A model generated the notes under the pieces. That model saw only the letters and a list, made by a program, of their open reading frames with translations. It searched no databases and was not told the DNA's origin. From Chryseobacterium sp. 18061 (lineage in GTDB: Bacteria > Pseudomonadota > Gammaproteobacteria > Enterobacterales > Enterobacteriaceae), in NCBI GenBank assembly GCA_902706205.1, contig CACSKA010000002.1:583299-647298 (forward strand): a DNA stretch of 64,000 nt. The letters are read 5' to 3'. Both the position numbers and the translations under genes were made by a program. This document shows, piece by piece, positions 18,836 through 28,807 of the stretch (the stretch's first letter is position 1; the number at the start of each line of letters is the position of its first letter).

Positions 18836-20388
18836 GCCTGCGCCTCACTGCCTTCAATTTCAGCCACAATCGCATCGATGTCTTCACGTAACTGATCGAT
18901 TTTGCTGACGGTGGTTTTCAGCTCAGCATTCAGTTCAGTGATATCGACAATTTCGCGGGTATCTTTGGCTGCCACATAGCTGCTAACCGACAGGTTATAA
19001 TCATTGGCGGCCACGGCCTCTAAAGGAACAGACTTCGCCAGATGGTCAGTGTCTGCCTTGCTGTCAAAGAACTGCATAATCTGTTTGATATGCGCATCAG
19101 TGAGGATGTTGTTATTGGTTTCTTTCTTAAACAGACCACTGGCATCAATAAACTGCACGCTGGTTTCGGTCTTATGTTTTGACAGCACCAGAATGTTGAC
19201 CGCAATGGTGGTGCCAAAGAACAGATTTGGTGCCAGTGAAATCACCGTCTCAACGTAGTTGTTATCGACCAGATACTGGCGGATTTTCTGCTCAGCACCA
19301 CCACGATAGAAAATACCTGGGAAGCAGACAATCGCCGCGCGGCCTTTGGCTGAGAGATAGTTCAGCGCATGAAGCACAAAGGCAAAGTCGGCTTTGGATT
19401 TCGGAGCCAATACGCCTGCCGGAGCAAAACGCTCATCGTTAATCAGCGTCGGGTCATCGCTGCCAATCCATTTCACCGAGTAAGGCGGGTTAGAAACAAT
19501 TGCATCAAAGGGCTTTTCATCGCCAAAATGCGGTTCAGTCAGCGTATTCCCCAGCTTGATATCAAATTTGTCGTAGTTGATGTTGTGCAGGAACATGTTC
19601 ATACGGGCCAGGTTAAAGGTCGTATGGTTAATCTCCTGCCCGAAAAAACCTTCCTCGATGATGTGATTATCGAAATGCTTCTTCGCCTGTAACAACAGAG
19701 AGCCAGAGCCAGCTGCCGGGTCATAAATTTTGTTAACGTGGGTCTGACCGTGCATCGCCAGTTGGGCAATCAGTTTAGAGACGTGCTGTGGCGTGAAGAA
19801 CTCGCCGCCTGACTTACCGGCATTCGCCGCATAGTTGGAAATCAGGAACTCGTAGGCATCGCCGAACAGGTCAATCTGGTGCGCATCGAAGTCCCCCAGC
19901 TTTAAGCCTTCAACGCCTTTCAACACGGCAGCCAGGCGGCTGTTTTTATCTTTAACGGTATTACCCAGGCGGTTACTGGTGGTGTCAAAATCGGCGAACA
20001 GGCCTTTGATGTCAGCTTCAGACGGATAACCGTAGGCAGAACTTTCAATGGCGACAAAGATGCTGTTTAAATCGGCGTTCAGCCTGTCGTTGGTGTTAGC
20101 TTTAGCTGCAACATTGCAGAACAGCTGGCTCGGGTAGATGAAGTAACCTTTGGTTTTGATGGCATCGTCTTTGATGTCATCGGTAATGATGCTGTCATCC
20201 AGCGCAGCATAGTGGACGCTGTCATCACCGGCTTCGATGTAGCTGGAGAAGTTTTCGCTGATAAAACGGTAGAAGAGTGCGCCAAGGACGTATTGTTTAA
20301 AATCCCACCCATCGACTGAACCACGGACATCGTTGGCAATGGCCCAGATTTGACGGTGTAGTTCTGCTCGCTGTTGAAGGCTTGTCAT
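18832..20388 (-). CDS. hsdM: type I modification methyltransferase subunit M
   Basis: 518 residues, close to the 520 of EcoR124I HsdM. The SAM-binding motif is [12 protein letters not shown] and the N6-adenine catalytic motif is NPPY ([11 protein letters not shown]). The N-terminal helical part ([20 protein letters not shown]) is typical of the type IC family. With HsdS it methylates the recognition site to protect host DNA. It heads the operon, with a ribosome site CAGGA upstream of the ATG at 20388. Everything expected for activity is visible. Confidence 0.97.
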
Positions 20389-20629
20389 TTTTTATCCTGT
20401 TACTGTATTTTACTTCAGTTATTGACGCGATTTTATCGTAATTTCGTATCACCGACAGCTTTGAATGTGAATCTTAATGTGATGTGGTTACTGGGCATTC
20501 CGATGATCTCGATCAGTGATTCCGGTGGCTTTCCGCGTACTCACTTTATCAAAGCCCCACCCTGCAGGGATCATTTGCTGCATCTTCAAGAGTTGCAGCA
20601 GTTATTTTTGATAGCTGCAATCTGCGTTT

Positions 20630-21362
20630 CCGATACTCAGAGCGCTAAGCAGCCGCGTCAGTCGACCTGGATACCGGCGCTGATCTGCATGGTCTCCTCT
20701 CAGCAGAGTCTCCGCATCACGGGTGGCGCTGTCCTCTTCGAGGTATGGGTTGTCTTCTTGCTGAGGAACCATTTTTTGGTTTTGGTCAGCTCTTTGTAGT
20801 GATAATCGCTTTCAGTGGCGGTGGTGAGATTCACATCCCGCCCCGCAGCCACGCCGATATCGCCGCTCGCTGTAACCCGTACGGTTTCACTGTTGACGTC
20901 ACGCTCGGCAATGATAGCAGTATTACCGCCGCTGCTGATTTCGGTTCCCTGCTGGCGCACGAATTCGTCAATGACGGGAGAGGATAGCGGTAATTCCGGA
21001 ACTGGCTGGCGCAGATTCTCGGGGTTGATTTCCCCGGCACGCAGTGTAGCCAGATGAGCGCCTTCAAGCGGGGCCCGCCGCCACACGGTATTTTCGTCAG
21101 CCAGGGCAGAATTCAGTACGGTATAGTCCAGCAGACCGCACTGGGCATACATGACCTGCATCTTAAATTCGTCGCTTTCATTCAGTGTTTCCAGGGCGGA
21201 CTTCACCTGTGCCACAAGCTCATAACCACGGCGATAAAACACCTCATCACGCACAAGTCGTGTGTCGTGAAGGACTTCCATGACAAATAAAAAGGTGTCC
21301 TGAAACAGGGCATCAATAAAGTGGGCCGGAGCTGTCGCCGTGATTTCGCTGGAAGAAAGCAA
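20630..21362 (-). pseudogene. chimeric fragment: T6SS DotU/TssL piece joined to a CdiA/FHA piece
   Basis: The open frame 20700-21362 has no proper start (TTG). Its first 85 residues (PAHFIDALFQDTFLFVMEVL and MQVMYAQCGLLDYTVLN) match the IcmH/DotU family of type VI secretion. It then passes into filamentous-hemagglutinin repeats (TEISSGGNTAIIAERDVNSE, GDIGVAAGRDVNLTTATESD, YHYKELTKTKKWFLSKKTTH) typical of CdiA. After that a frameshift occurs; the CdiA reading continues in another frame as EDSATRDAETLLRGD near 20690. Two unrelated gene fragments have been joined by rearrangement. No product is expected to be functional. Confidence 0.7.
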
Positions 21363-21763
21363 TGAACAATATCCCTGTTCTGGTTAAGGTTTATTCAGTA
21401 ACGGGTGAAAAATAGTTCAGTCCAAAACAGGAGTAACTTCAATAATTGCTACAAAATATTAATGAGGAAAAGTTAATCGCCGGAGAATACTGACATCAGG
21501 GGATGTGTGAACACATTGTTTAAAATTAAATAAAGTGTATTCGAATAAATTAGCATTCACCCGGTTTCACATATGCATTTGCTGAGTGAATGTTTTTACC
21601 GGCATATATCACTCCTGCTTCTGCTTTGTGATATGTGACGCCACCGGGTGCAGGCCATCCCCAATAAAAGATATACATTCGTCGAATAAGCAACACCGCT
21701 ACGCCTGTGATATTATCGGCAGCTCCCACTCAAGTAATACCTTAAAATTTGTAATCTTTGATA
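21363..21763. other. intergenic region upstream of zorA
   Basis: About 400 bp with no convincing gene. It separates the chimeric fragment from the Zorya operon and must contain the Zorya promoter, but no clear -35/-10 pair could be chosen. Confidence 0.4.
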
Positions 21764-23074
21764 ATGATGAAAAAAAGTCTTCTGCTTCCGCTGTTATTCA
21801 TGCCCTGCGTGTCTTATGCCGCAGCGACTGTTACATTCAGCACCATTACGTCAGATCCTATCACCAACGGTTTCGTATTAGTTAACCTGGCCCTGACAAT
21901 CTTTTTCGCGTTCATCCGCTTTGATCGATTTGCTATTGTGCATGGCCCTGAAATACTCACGACCGTGGGTATCCTCGGTTGTTTTGCGGGCATTGCAACT
22001 TCATTACTGCATTTTGATTCAACGAATGTGGCAGAAAGCGTACCCCACTTGCTCGAAGGGGTGAAGACCGCTTTCCTCGCTTCATTAAGCGGTGTTGGCG
22101 GTTCGCTTGTTATCAGAGCAAGGCACTATTTCCAGAAAAAGCCCATTCCCCAGACGCCGGGTACGCCGAAAGCAGCGAGTCTGGACGATGTTGTTGCGGC
22201 CACACAGGCTCTTCAGCAAAGTCTCGCCGGTAACGAAGACAGCAGCCTTTTGACACAGCTTAAATTAATGCGACAGGAGCAGGCAGATGAACTGCGTTTA
22301 TTGCGTAGTTCCTTTGATACGTTCTCCGCTAAAATGGCTGAGGATGGTTCGAAAGCTCTGATTGAAGCACTAAAGGAAGTTATTAATGACTTTAATGCAC
22401 AAATCAATGAGCAGTTTGGTGAAAACTTCAGGCACCTGAATGAAAGTGTTGAAAAATTGGTCGTCTGGCAACAGCAGTACAAGGAGGAACTCGATACATT
22501 ACAGGCTATGCAAAAATCATCTGCTGGCGATCTTAAAGAAGCATCCCTGGGCCTTGCGTCATTTATCAGCCAGGCATCCCGCTTCGCTCAAACCGCAGAT
22601 GCACTGGAAAAGACGCTTGAAAATATGGCAAGACAGCATCAGGACATCGATCAGTCTCAGCGCTCCATGAGTGAAGTCTTATCGCAAATGAAGGAGGTCA
22701 CGCCGCAGTTTTCCCGCAAAATTGACGATATGACGACATCGATGGCGCAGGGCGTTACAAAACTACAGGGTGATGTGAGTGACATCGTTAAAGATTTTGG
22801 TACTCAGGCACAATCCTTCTCCTCGGAAATTAAACAATTTTTGACTGAAACGCTCGCTCAGTCTCAATCGGAAGTCAATGCGGGGCTGACTCAGTCGATG
22901 GACAAGATCCATCAAAGCGTTGTCGCTCTGGATACGGGGCTACAGGAGGAACTGACGAAAAGCCTTGAAACCCTGGGACGACAACTTGCCTCACTTTCCG
23001 AGAAGTTTGTCGCTGATTACAGCCCCTTGACCGATCGACTGAGAGAAGTCGTACGGCTCGCTTCTGCTACGTGA
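21764..23074 (+). CDS. zorA: Zorya defence protein ZorA (MotA/ExbB-like motor subunit with long tail)
   Basis: About 436 residues from the ATG at 21764 (21767 also possible; ribosome site weak). An N-terminal hydrophobic segment (LLLPLLFMPCVSYA) is followed by TM helices FVLVNLALTIFFAFIRF, ILTTVGILGCFAGIATSLL and a third around VKTAFLASLSGVGGSLVI, the MotA/TolQ/ExbB core. Residues 150-436 form a long helical tail rich in heptad-like Gln/Leu/Ser. ZorA pentamers with ZorB dimers make a proton-driven inner-membrane motor that senses phage invasion, with the tail pointing into the cytoplasm. The order zorA-zorB-zorE is type II Zorya. Confidence 0.92.
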   Translation: MMKKSLLLPLLFMPCVSYAAATVTFSTITSDPITNGFVLVNLALTIFFAFIRFDRFAIVHGPEILTTVGILGCFAGIATSLLHFDSTNVAESVPHLLEGVKTAFLASLSGVGGSLVIRARHYFQKKPIPQTPGTPKAASLDDVVAATQALQQSLAGNEDSSLLTQLKLMRQEQADELRLLRSSFDTFSAKMAEDGSKALIEALKEVINDFNAQINEQFGENFRHLNESVEKLVVWQQQYKEELDTLQAMQKSSAGDLKEASLGLASFISQASRFAQTADALEKTLENMARQHQDIDQSQRSMSEVLSQMKEVTPQFSRKIDDMTTSMAQGVTKLQGDVSDIVKDFGTQAQSFSSEIKQFLTETLAQSQSEVNAGLTQSMDKIHQSVVALDTGLQEELTKSLETLGRQLASLSEKFVADYSPLTDRLREVVRLASAT

Positions 23075-23081
23075 GAAAATT

Positions 23082-23762
23082 ATGAACTCAGAACAAAGCA
23101 ATCAATCTTACTGGATACCACTCGCAGACCTTATGACGGGCTTAATGATGGTGTTCATGCTTCTGACAGCTGCGTTTATGCTTCGCGTAGAACAAACGAC
23201 GACACTTGTTGTAAAAGAGTATGAAGTCACGAAACGTGACCTGCTGTTAGCCCTGCAGAAAGAATTTGCTAAAGAACTGAAGCAATGGAACGCTGAAATT
23301 CTGGGGGATATGACTATCCGTTTTAACGACCCCTCTGTTCTCTTCGCTACCGGCTCCTCAGAATTACGCCCTCGTTTCAGAGAGGTGCTTAGTGAATTTT
23401 TTCCTCGTTATATCGCCCTGCTGACATCAGATAAATACAGAAGTGCTGTTAAGGAAATACGTATAGAGGGGCATACCAGCGCATTCTGGAGCGGAGCAAA
23501 AGATAAAAAGGAAGCTTACTTCAAAAATATGGCGCTTTCTCAGGCGAGGACCCGCAGCACGCTCGAATATCTGATGTCTCTGCCAAACGTGCAGGGGGAC
23601 GAGAAATGGCTTATTCGGCATGTAACAGCCAACGGGCTATCCTCCTCCCACCCGCTTTCTAATGAATCATCACAGACGGCAAATCAGCGCGTGGAGTTTC
23701 GTATTGTCACTAATGCCAGCGAGAAAATGGATATGATTGCAGGAGAACTATCTAAAAAATGA
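23082..23762 (+). CDS. zorB: Zorya defence protein ZorB (MotB/OmpA-like)
   Basis: 226 residues, 7 bp after zorA. A single N-terminal helix carries the conserved aspartate of MotB-type stators (WIPLADLMTGLMMVFMLLTA). An OmpA-like peptidoglycan-binding domain covers about residues 75-215: FATGSSELRPRFREVLSEFF, IRIEGHTS, MALSQARTRSTLEYLM, then ANQRVEFRIV. ZorB anchors the ZorA motor to the cell wall. The stop overlaps the zorE start by 4 bp. Confidence 0.92.
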   Translation: MNSEQSNQSYWIPLADLMTGLMMVFMLLTAAFMLRVEQTTTLVVKEYEVTKRDLLLALQKEFAKELKQWNAEILGDMTIRFNDPSVLFATGSSELRPRFREVLSEFFPRYIALLTSDKYRSAVKEIRIEGHTSAFWSGAKDKKEAYFKNMALSQARTRSTLEYLMSLPNVQGDEKWLIRHVTANGLSSSHPLSNESSQTANQRVEFRIVTNASEKMDMIAGELSKK

Positions 23763-24604
23763 GTTTTAAGTTACCTGATTTTCTTAGCTGGCCGTCACTG
23801 GATACTTTACGACAGAATATGGGGGCTCCGCTTACGAATAACTTTACCCTGGCCCCTGTATATTCTGAAATATCAATTGTCGATCAGTTGAATAGCGGTG
23901 GCGTCGAAATTGATCTTGATGAAATCAGTGTTCATGAAGATGGAACTTTAGTTTACCGTGGCTACCGTGGTTTGATTCACATCAGGGATATTACATCCAT
24001 TGCGGGGGAAGCAAGGATGCCGAGATATCATCTGGCTTATTGCCAGACGCTTGAGAAGATGAACAAAAATTCACGATTTGACCGCTATGTTGTTGCGCAA
24101 ACAACATCCGGTGAATTTAAAGTCAATGTCATTGACCGGGAAGTCACTTCTCAAAATATAAGATTAAATGTGTGTCAAAATTGCCTCGACAGGATCCACT
24201 GGAAAGGGTTCAGCATACCTGGAATGTCACGAGCAGAGCGGCAGAATCGTGTGGACCACTTTTCGTTATCTGAATTTTTTAAGGAATATCCACGGGATCT
24301 CATTGGAAAAAAGCCCTCGCATACATCCATTACCGCACCACTCAACAACTATTCTCCTGGCTGGGCCACATTGTCGAAGGAAATCAGGCGAAAACGTGGG
24401 TATCAGTGCGAGTCCTGTAGAGAGATATTCGGACAGGATGATTCCCGCTTCCTTCATGTACATCATCGTAATGGTCTGAAAAATGACAACAGAATTGCTA
24501 ACCTCGCAGTGCTTTGTATTGCCTGTCATGCTAAACAACCTGAGCATGGACATCTTAAGGCTCATCCCGATTACAAATTATTCATGGCTCGTCCCAAAAG
24601 CTGA
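23759..24604 (+). CDS. zorE: Zorya type II effector ZorE (HNH nuclease)
   Basis: 281 residues, coupled to zorB (ATGA). The N-terminal 170 residues lack a motif I know, apart from a two-cysteine NVCQNCLDRIHWKGF segment. The C-terminal HNH domain is complete: YQCESCREIFG, then FLHVHHRNGLKNDNRIANLA and VLCIACHAKQPEHG, giving two CxxC zinc knuckles and the HH catalytic pair. In type II Zorya, ZorE replaces ZorC/ZorD and damages invading DNA after the ZorAB motor is triggered. All three genes are intact, so the system is probably functional. Confidence 0.93.
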   Translation: MSFKLPDFLSWPSLDTLRQNMGAPLTNNFTLAPVYSEISIVDQLNSGGVEIDLDEISVHEDGTLVYRGYRGLIHIRDITSIAGEARMPRYHLAYCQTLEKMNKNSRFDRYVVAQTTSGEFKVNVIDREVTSQNIRLNVCQNCLDRIHWKGFSIPGMSRAERQNRVDHFSLSEFFKEYPRDLIGKKPSHTSITAPLNNYSPGWATLSKEIRRKRGYQCESCREIFGQDDSRFLHVHHRNGLKNDNRIANLAVLCIACHAKQPEHGHLKAHPDYKLFMARPKS

Positions 24605-24655
24605 TTACACCATACATTTTACTTATTGAGTCCAGCAACAGCCGATATATTCTTA

Positions 24656-25285
24656 TCACGCCTGGTCAGAGCGCAGCGTCAACAGATGCCAGCCCGGCTG
24701 GTACTGTCTGACAGATACCACCAGTCCATACCCGCTGAAAACATCAATTACGTTGTCAGCGTCGCCAACGGCCATCATATCGACAGAGGACGTTAATTTT
24801 CCCTTCTCCGAAAAATGATGCTGGAGTTCTGTCTTCCTCAACAGTAACGCAGGTATGTCTTTATATTCAGCCACCAGTGCTTCACTACACCATTCCTCAT
24901 CCCCCACCACCGCATTGACCCACCCCAGTGTTTTGAGTTTATCAATGGCATACGTCAGGCGATGCAATGCCGACTGCTGAGCCGCAGGTTGAGAGCAGGT
25001 GTCAAATAAATCACCAAACCGCTCATGAAGCCCTGCTCCGGGACCTTTCTTACGCCCCAGGGTCAGCAGGGTATCGATATCCCCGGCGACCGATTTCGGG
25101 AATCGGTGTTGCTTTTGTGCAGCAGCTAACCAGCGCAACAAAAAGGTATGTGTGCTCAGGGGGGATAATGCCAGTCCATCGTGCCAGGCGAAATGCAGTG
25201 CCATCAGCGCACACCATGATAGATGAGCAAGGTCAGCAACGATTTGTTCTGCTGAGGGTTGTTGCATCGTCTTCGTCTTTTTCAT
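24656..25285 (-). CDS. DUF2913-like protein, intact copy
   Basis: About 210 residues from the ATG at 25285 (25267 is an alternative; the frame opens upstream to 25414 without a ribosome site). Conserved blocks are LAHLSWCALMALHFAW, STHTFLLRWLAAAQKQHRFP, LHERFGDLFDTCSQPAAQQS and HRLTYAIDKLKTLGWVN. These resemble the enterobacterial DUF2913 family, of unknown function. It converges on zorE, 51 bp away. The broken copy behind hsdR is a clear paralogue, so this gene family is repeated next to both defence systems. Confidence 0.7.
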   Translation of the reverse strand: MKKTKTMQQPSAEQIVADLAHLSWCALMALHFAWHDGLALSPLSTHTFLLRWLAAAQKQHRFPKSVAGDIDTLLTLGRKKGPGAGLHERFGDLFDTCSQPAAQQSALHRLTYAIDKLKTLGWVNAVVGDEEWCSEALVAEYKDIPALLLRKTELQHHFSEKGKLTSSVDMMAVGDADNVIDVFSGYGLVVSVRQYQPGWHLLTLRSDQA

Positions 25286-25591
25286 AGGGGTAAAAGTATA
25301 ACCGAAGGAACTTGGCATCAGAACCCGTGTAACACTGTCAACGTCATTTACCATCGACTTTAGTGGTGAAGGAAGACACTCATGGCACTCGCCCACAGAA
25401 CACCAAAAGGCCAATTAAAATCACCGCATTAACACTAAAGCATCAAATAATGATTAAGTAAAAATACTTTATGACCAATTTATTCGTAAATCACCCTAAA
25501 AATCGTTACTTTAAGGTTTGTTTAAGCCCATGGATTGTTATAATGGTGCTTTAATAGCATTAATTTCAACACTATAATTTAAGGGCATTCA

Positions 25592-25999
25592 ATGGCTACG
25601 AATTTTGGCAGCAGCAAAGAGCCGCTCATCGGCATCGAGAATTTTGGTAACCGTTTAAGGCATCTCATCGGTAACGACTCTGTCAGCTCGTTCGCCAAGT
25701 CATGTGGTATCAGCACATCCACTATCAATAAGTATATAAAGCCATCGAAGGACATGGAGAAACCAACCTATCCGGGGATCGACAAAGTTCTGAAGATCTC
25801 TGCATGCACTGGCTACTCGCTCGCCTGGTTGATTACTGGCGAAGAAGAAAAGCAGGTATCTAATGAAGAGCAGCAGAAGAGGTGGATGGATGTCTTTAAG
25901 GACATGTCTTCCGATCAAAAGCTAATCGCTCTTGAGTCATTCAAGCAGAAGGGGATACTGGGTACTTTGGACAGCAATATCTTTAACAAAAGAAGGTAG
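25592..25999 (+). CDS. phage-type HTH repressor, lacking a peptidase domain
   Basis: 135 residues. The N-terminal HTH (NFGNRLRHLIGNDSVSSFAK and CGISTSTINKYIKP) resembles cI/C-type phage repressors, followed by a tyrosine-tryptophan region (TGYSLAWLITGEEE) common in that group. The C-terminal 45 residues are helical with no S24 protease. A TATAAT-like box lies about 45 bp upstream. With no phage genes nearby it may be an orphan regulator of island genes or a helper-phage sensor. Confidence 0.7.
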   Translation: MATNFGSSKEPLIGIENFGNRLRHLIGNDSVSSFAKSCGISTSTINKYIKPSKDMEKPTYPGIDKVLKISACTGYSLAWLITGEEEKQVSNEEQQKRWMDVFKDMSSDQKLIALESFKQKGILGTLDSNIFNKRR

Positions 26000-26461
26000 A
26001 GAAGCTGTTGATACATGGCAGTCCTTTTATCCATGATTTGTATGCTGATAACAAAACGGACATGGCTTTTCGCCGCAATATCGTCGCCGACACTGGTCAC
26101 ATATCCAGCGGTAATGATTGGCTGTAAAACGAATTCTTCTGATGATTTTCTTCAATGCAAACTCCTGACCCGGACGACAGACAGCAGTAATCCTGCCTTT
26201 TGACAGGCATCGCGTTGTTGCTTCGGGGTTATGTTAAGAGAAAAACTGGTTTTGGAAGGGCGGAAGAGTTTACATAGGTATTTGATTAGAAATACAAAAA
26301 CTTAACTATCTGCTTCCGCACATATAATCGTTCTGCAGTAAAAGACATTTAAGTAATTCTCATTATCAATAATGAAGTAGTGCCATAGTTACGAGGCCAT
26401 TTGTACAGTGATTATTGAGCTCCCTTCATGCAGTCGGTTGGTTATGAGCATAATGCCACTA
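26000..26461. other. intergenic, possible decayed sequences
   Basis: No gene with a start and ribosome site. One short protein-like reading (LYADNKTDMAFRRNIVADTG) at about 26040-26100 ends at a stop soon after and cannot be assigned. Confidence 0.35.
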
Positions 26462-26509
26462 AAATAGGCTGCTAATTTATGCTAATTAGCATAAATTAGC
26501 AGCCTATTT
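26462..26509. repeat. 48-bp perfect palindrome
   Basis: Both 24-bp halves are exactly complementary with no spacer: AAATAGGCTGCTAATTTATG then CTAA, followed by the exact mirror. The sequence is AT-rich at its centre. It lies between the orphan repressor and an IS2-like remnant. The length without a loop exceeds normal operators and terminators. Confidence 0.97.
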
Positions 26510-26589
26510 CTTACATGAGATGAAATTAAAATGGCTGATTACCACTTCATTTTCTCACTATCCTCATCATCACATCCGATATCGTGTTG

Positions 26590-26960
26590 TGCACGCGTCC
26601 CGGGTGCTGTATACCCAATCACAATAGTTTTCGATGCCTAGCACCAACTTCTTGCTCCACCATTATCACCGCGAGATCCGAAGCCATCTGAACACCAGTG
26701 CATGTCACTTTCTGTTACCGCTATTTTGCCTTTATGCTCACTCTTCGTTCGCTCGGGTTTGTCATGCAACTACAGCAGGTTATGCTCGCGCATAATCCTG
26801 TAGAGCCGTATGGCATTTATCGACAGCAGTCCCGCTGTGCGACGTTGCTTATGCAGGATACCCACACTCACCTGTTACGGCGCCTGTTCTGCCAGTCGAC
26901 GGAACAGTTAATCCACGTTCATAGTGCGGCACTATCCATTTTCGCGTGGTCCGCCCAATC
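26590..26960 (-). pseudogene. IS3-family (IS2-like) transposase remnant
   Basis: Minus-strand translation near 26640-26750 gives KIAVTESDMHWCSDGFGS and SRGDNGGA, matching the catalytic-core region TESD..WCSDGFEFRCDNGE of IS2-type OrfB. The surrounding frame is broken by stops, and both ends of the element are missing. It abuts or slightly overlaps the 3' end of the DUF3987 gene, whose last residues may therefore derive from the insertion. Confidence 0.65.
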
Positions 26961-28803
26961 TTAAACAGTTATCGTTATTCATGATCGTCTGACGAGCCCA
27001 GTTCAAAACAAATGGTATGCTATTGTTCCTCAGTAGGTTTAATACCGTAGGAGATAGTCTATGTATTTCTGTGCTCTTACGATTTGGGTGATAGGTAATA
27101 ACCTCCCCATTAATTAGATTATTAGCTCTAAGAATCTCTAACGCAGGTTCTAGTGCAGGTTTTCTCCGTAATCTCTCAGTCGAACCATTTTGCTGAAGAA
27201 TTGTTTTAGTGAACGTATTATTATATCGTTGATAGTTCTCCAGCATATTTTTAAGCACTCTCAAAGCATCATCTTCAGGGGTTGGTTTAGATTTTTGATT
27301 TTCACGTAATAACCTTGCAGTTTCATCTAAATACCACTCAATAATTTTAGACACTGACTCGATACTACTGATATCTATTGAGGATTTTGTGTTCGCAATC
27401 TCATTTTTCGATGCGAGAAATAAGCAGTGTAAAATCCCGCTGAGACGGATTATTTGTTCCCTTGCCTTTAACACTGATGAATGTATATGCTCCCATTCAC
27501 CACCAGGTCTTGTTTTTTGATTAAATTCATTGATTTTTTGACGTAAAAAATCATTGCTAGTTTGATTATGAGGGAATAATATCAATTCTCGTTTTAAATT
27601 CATATTTGAATCGTTATCATCAAAAGAGTCATTCTCATAAAAATAATTGTATTTTTCATTCTGTCGATTTACTAATAAAGATAAAGCTTCAAGCAAAGAA
27701 GCCATGCTACCATCATCTGTAACGTCACTGTTTTCGGATATCCCCTCATCATTCCGTTCATTGTATACGAATAAAAAACGAGGTAAATAACCGCTTCCAG
27801 CAGCCTTGCGTTTGTTTTTTTCAAGGTAATCTTCAAATATTGGGTTTTGAACTGATATACTGATAGTTAGAGGCGCTGTAATAGCAATGTGTTTGCTATT
27901 ACTTCGTTTGTGAGGAAGCTCAGCGCCATCCCAGAGAAGGTTATATATGCCAACACTATTTTTTGCATACCCATCTAAAAAGACATCACCTTCATCAGTT
28001 AAGATTGCGGCGTGAATTGAATCTGAAAGACCATCTTTCAAACCTGCTGGAGTGATGTCAGCATATACGTTAAACAGATGCTTCGGCGGCAAAGGCTCTT
28101 CTTTTTGATGTTGTATACGCTCATCTTCAAGCTCTTTCCTCTTAGGGTCGCTTCGTTTTAGCTTTCGATATTCTTTATTTATTTCTTTTGTAGTCGCTGA
28201 CCATAAGTCTTTTTTTGCAGTATATTTTTCGACCTCCTTGTTATATATTACATTAGATGTGGAATACTTATCCAAAAAAGGTTTCATTATTTTTTCAAAC
28301 GCAAGACTTTTCCCGCCGCCACTACGAACAATGGTCATGAGATAAAGAGAACATGTCTCCGGATTATCATCTGCATTTACTGCCACCTCAAATAATGGTT
28401 GACATGCAATGGATGCAGCACTGAGAATCATATTGCCTGAAATCTCAGGAGGAAGATTGTATTTTTTATGTAAGAATAGGATCGCGTCTTTAACCACAGG
28501 TGGAAATAATTCGTAAGGATAATTACTTTGCCTACTAGACTCCGTTACCAAAGACTCATTTGGTATATTTAGAATGCCGCCAACCACTTGATTGTTGTGC
28601 GCGGAAATTAGTTGCGGTGTGCTCCAATTGTGATTAACTGGAAATTGAGGTGATGTAATTAAATTTTGTTGCCGTGCTGCTTCATTCTTTTTATGTTGTT
28701 CAAGATCTACCTCATAGAGTTGAATTGACAATTCCTTAGCATCTTTGTCTCCCTCCTCTATGCATTTCATTATTTCTTCACGGCTATAAGAGTCGTCACA
28801 CAT
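26932..28803 (-). CDS. DUF3987 protein (YfjI-like)
   Basis: About 623 residues from the ATG at 28803 (GTG at 28812 is less likely). A P-loop-like VRSGGGKSLAFEKIM follows the conserved NMILSAASIACQPLFEVAV block; LTDEGDVFLDGY and RFLFVYNER are further family landmarks. YfjI-type proteins occur in CP4-57 and related islands and resemble primase-helicase or virulence-associated ATPases, but their role is unproven. The last 20 residues (NNDNCLRLGGPRENG) may be altered by the adjacent IS remnant. It is adjacent to a YfjJ-like gene, as in CP4-57. Confidence 0.8.
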   Translation of the reverse strand: MCDDSYSREEIMKCIEEGDKDAKELSIQLYEVDLEQHKKNEAARQQNLITSPQFPVNHNWSTPQLISAHNNQVVGGILNIPNESLVTESSRQSNYPYELFPPVVKDAILFLHKKYNLPPEISGNMILSAASIACQPLFEVAVNADDNPETCSLYLMTIVRSGGGKSLAFEKIMKPFLDKYSTSNVIYNKEVEKYTAKKDLWSATTKEINKEYRKLKRSDPKRKELEDERIQHQKEEPLPPKHLFNVYADITPAGLKDGLSDSIHAAILTDEGDVFLDGYAKNSVGIYNLLWDGAELPHKRSNSKHIAITAPLTISISVQNPIFEDYLEKNKRKAAGSGYLPRFLFVYNERNDEGISENSDVTDDGSMASLLEALSLLVNRQNEKYNYFYENDSFDDNDSNMNLKRELILFPHNQTSNDFLRQKINEFNQKTRPGGEWEHIHSSVLKAREQIIRLSGILHCLFLASKNEIANTKSSIDISSIESVSKIIEWYLDETARLLRENQKSKPTPEDDALRVLKNMLENYQRYNNTFTKTILQQNGSTERLRRKPALEPALEILRANNLINGEVITYHPNRKSTEIHRLSPTVLNLLRNNSIPFVLNWARQTIMNNDNCLRLGGPRENG

Positions 28804-28807
28804 AACC

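Noticed and set aside
26698..26964. 88-codon plus-strand frame
   Set aside because: It is the antisense of an IS2-like transposase fragment.
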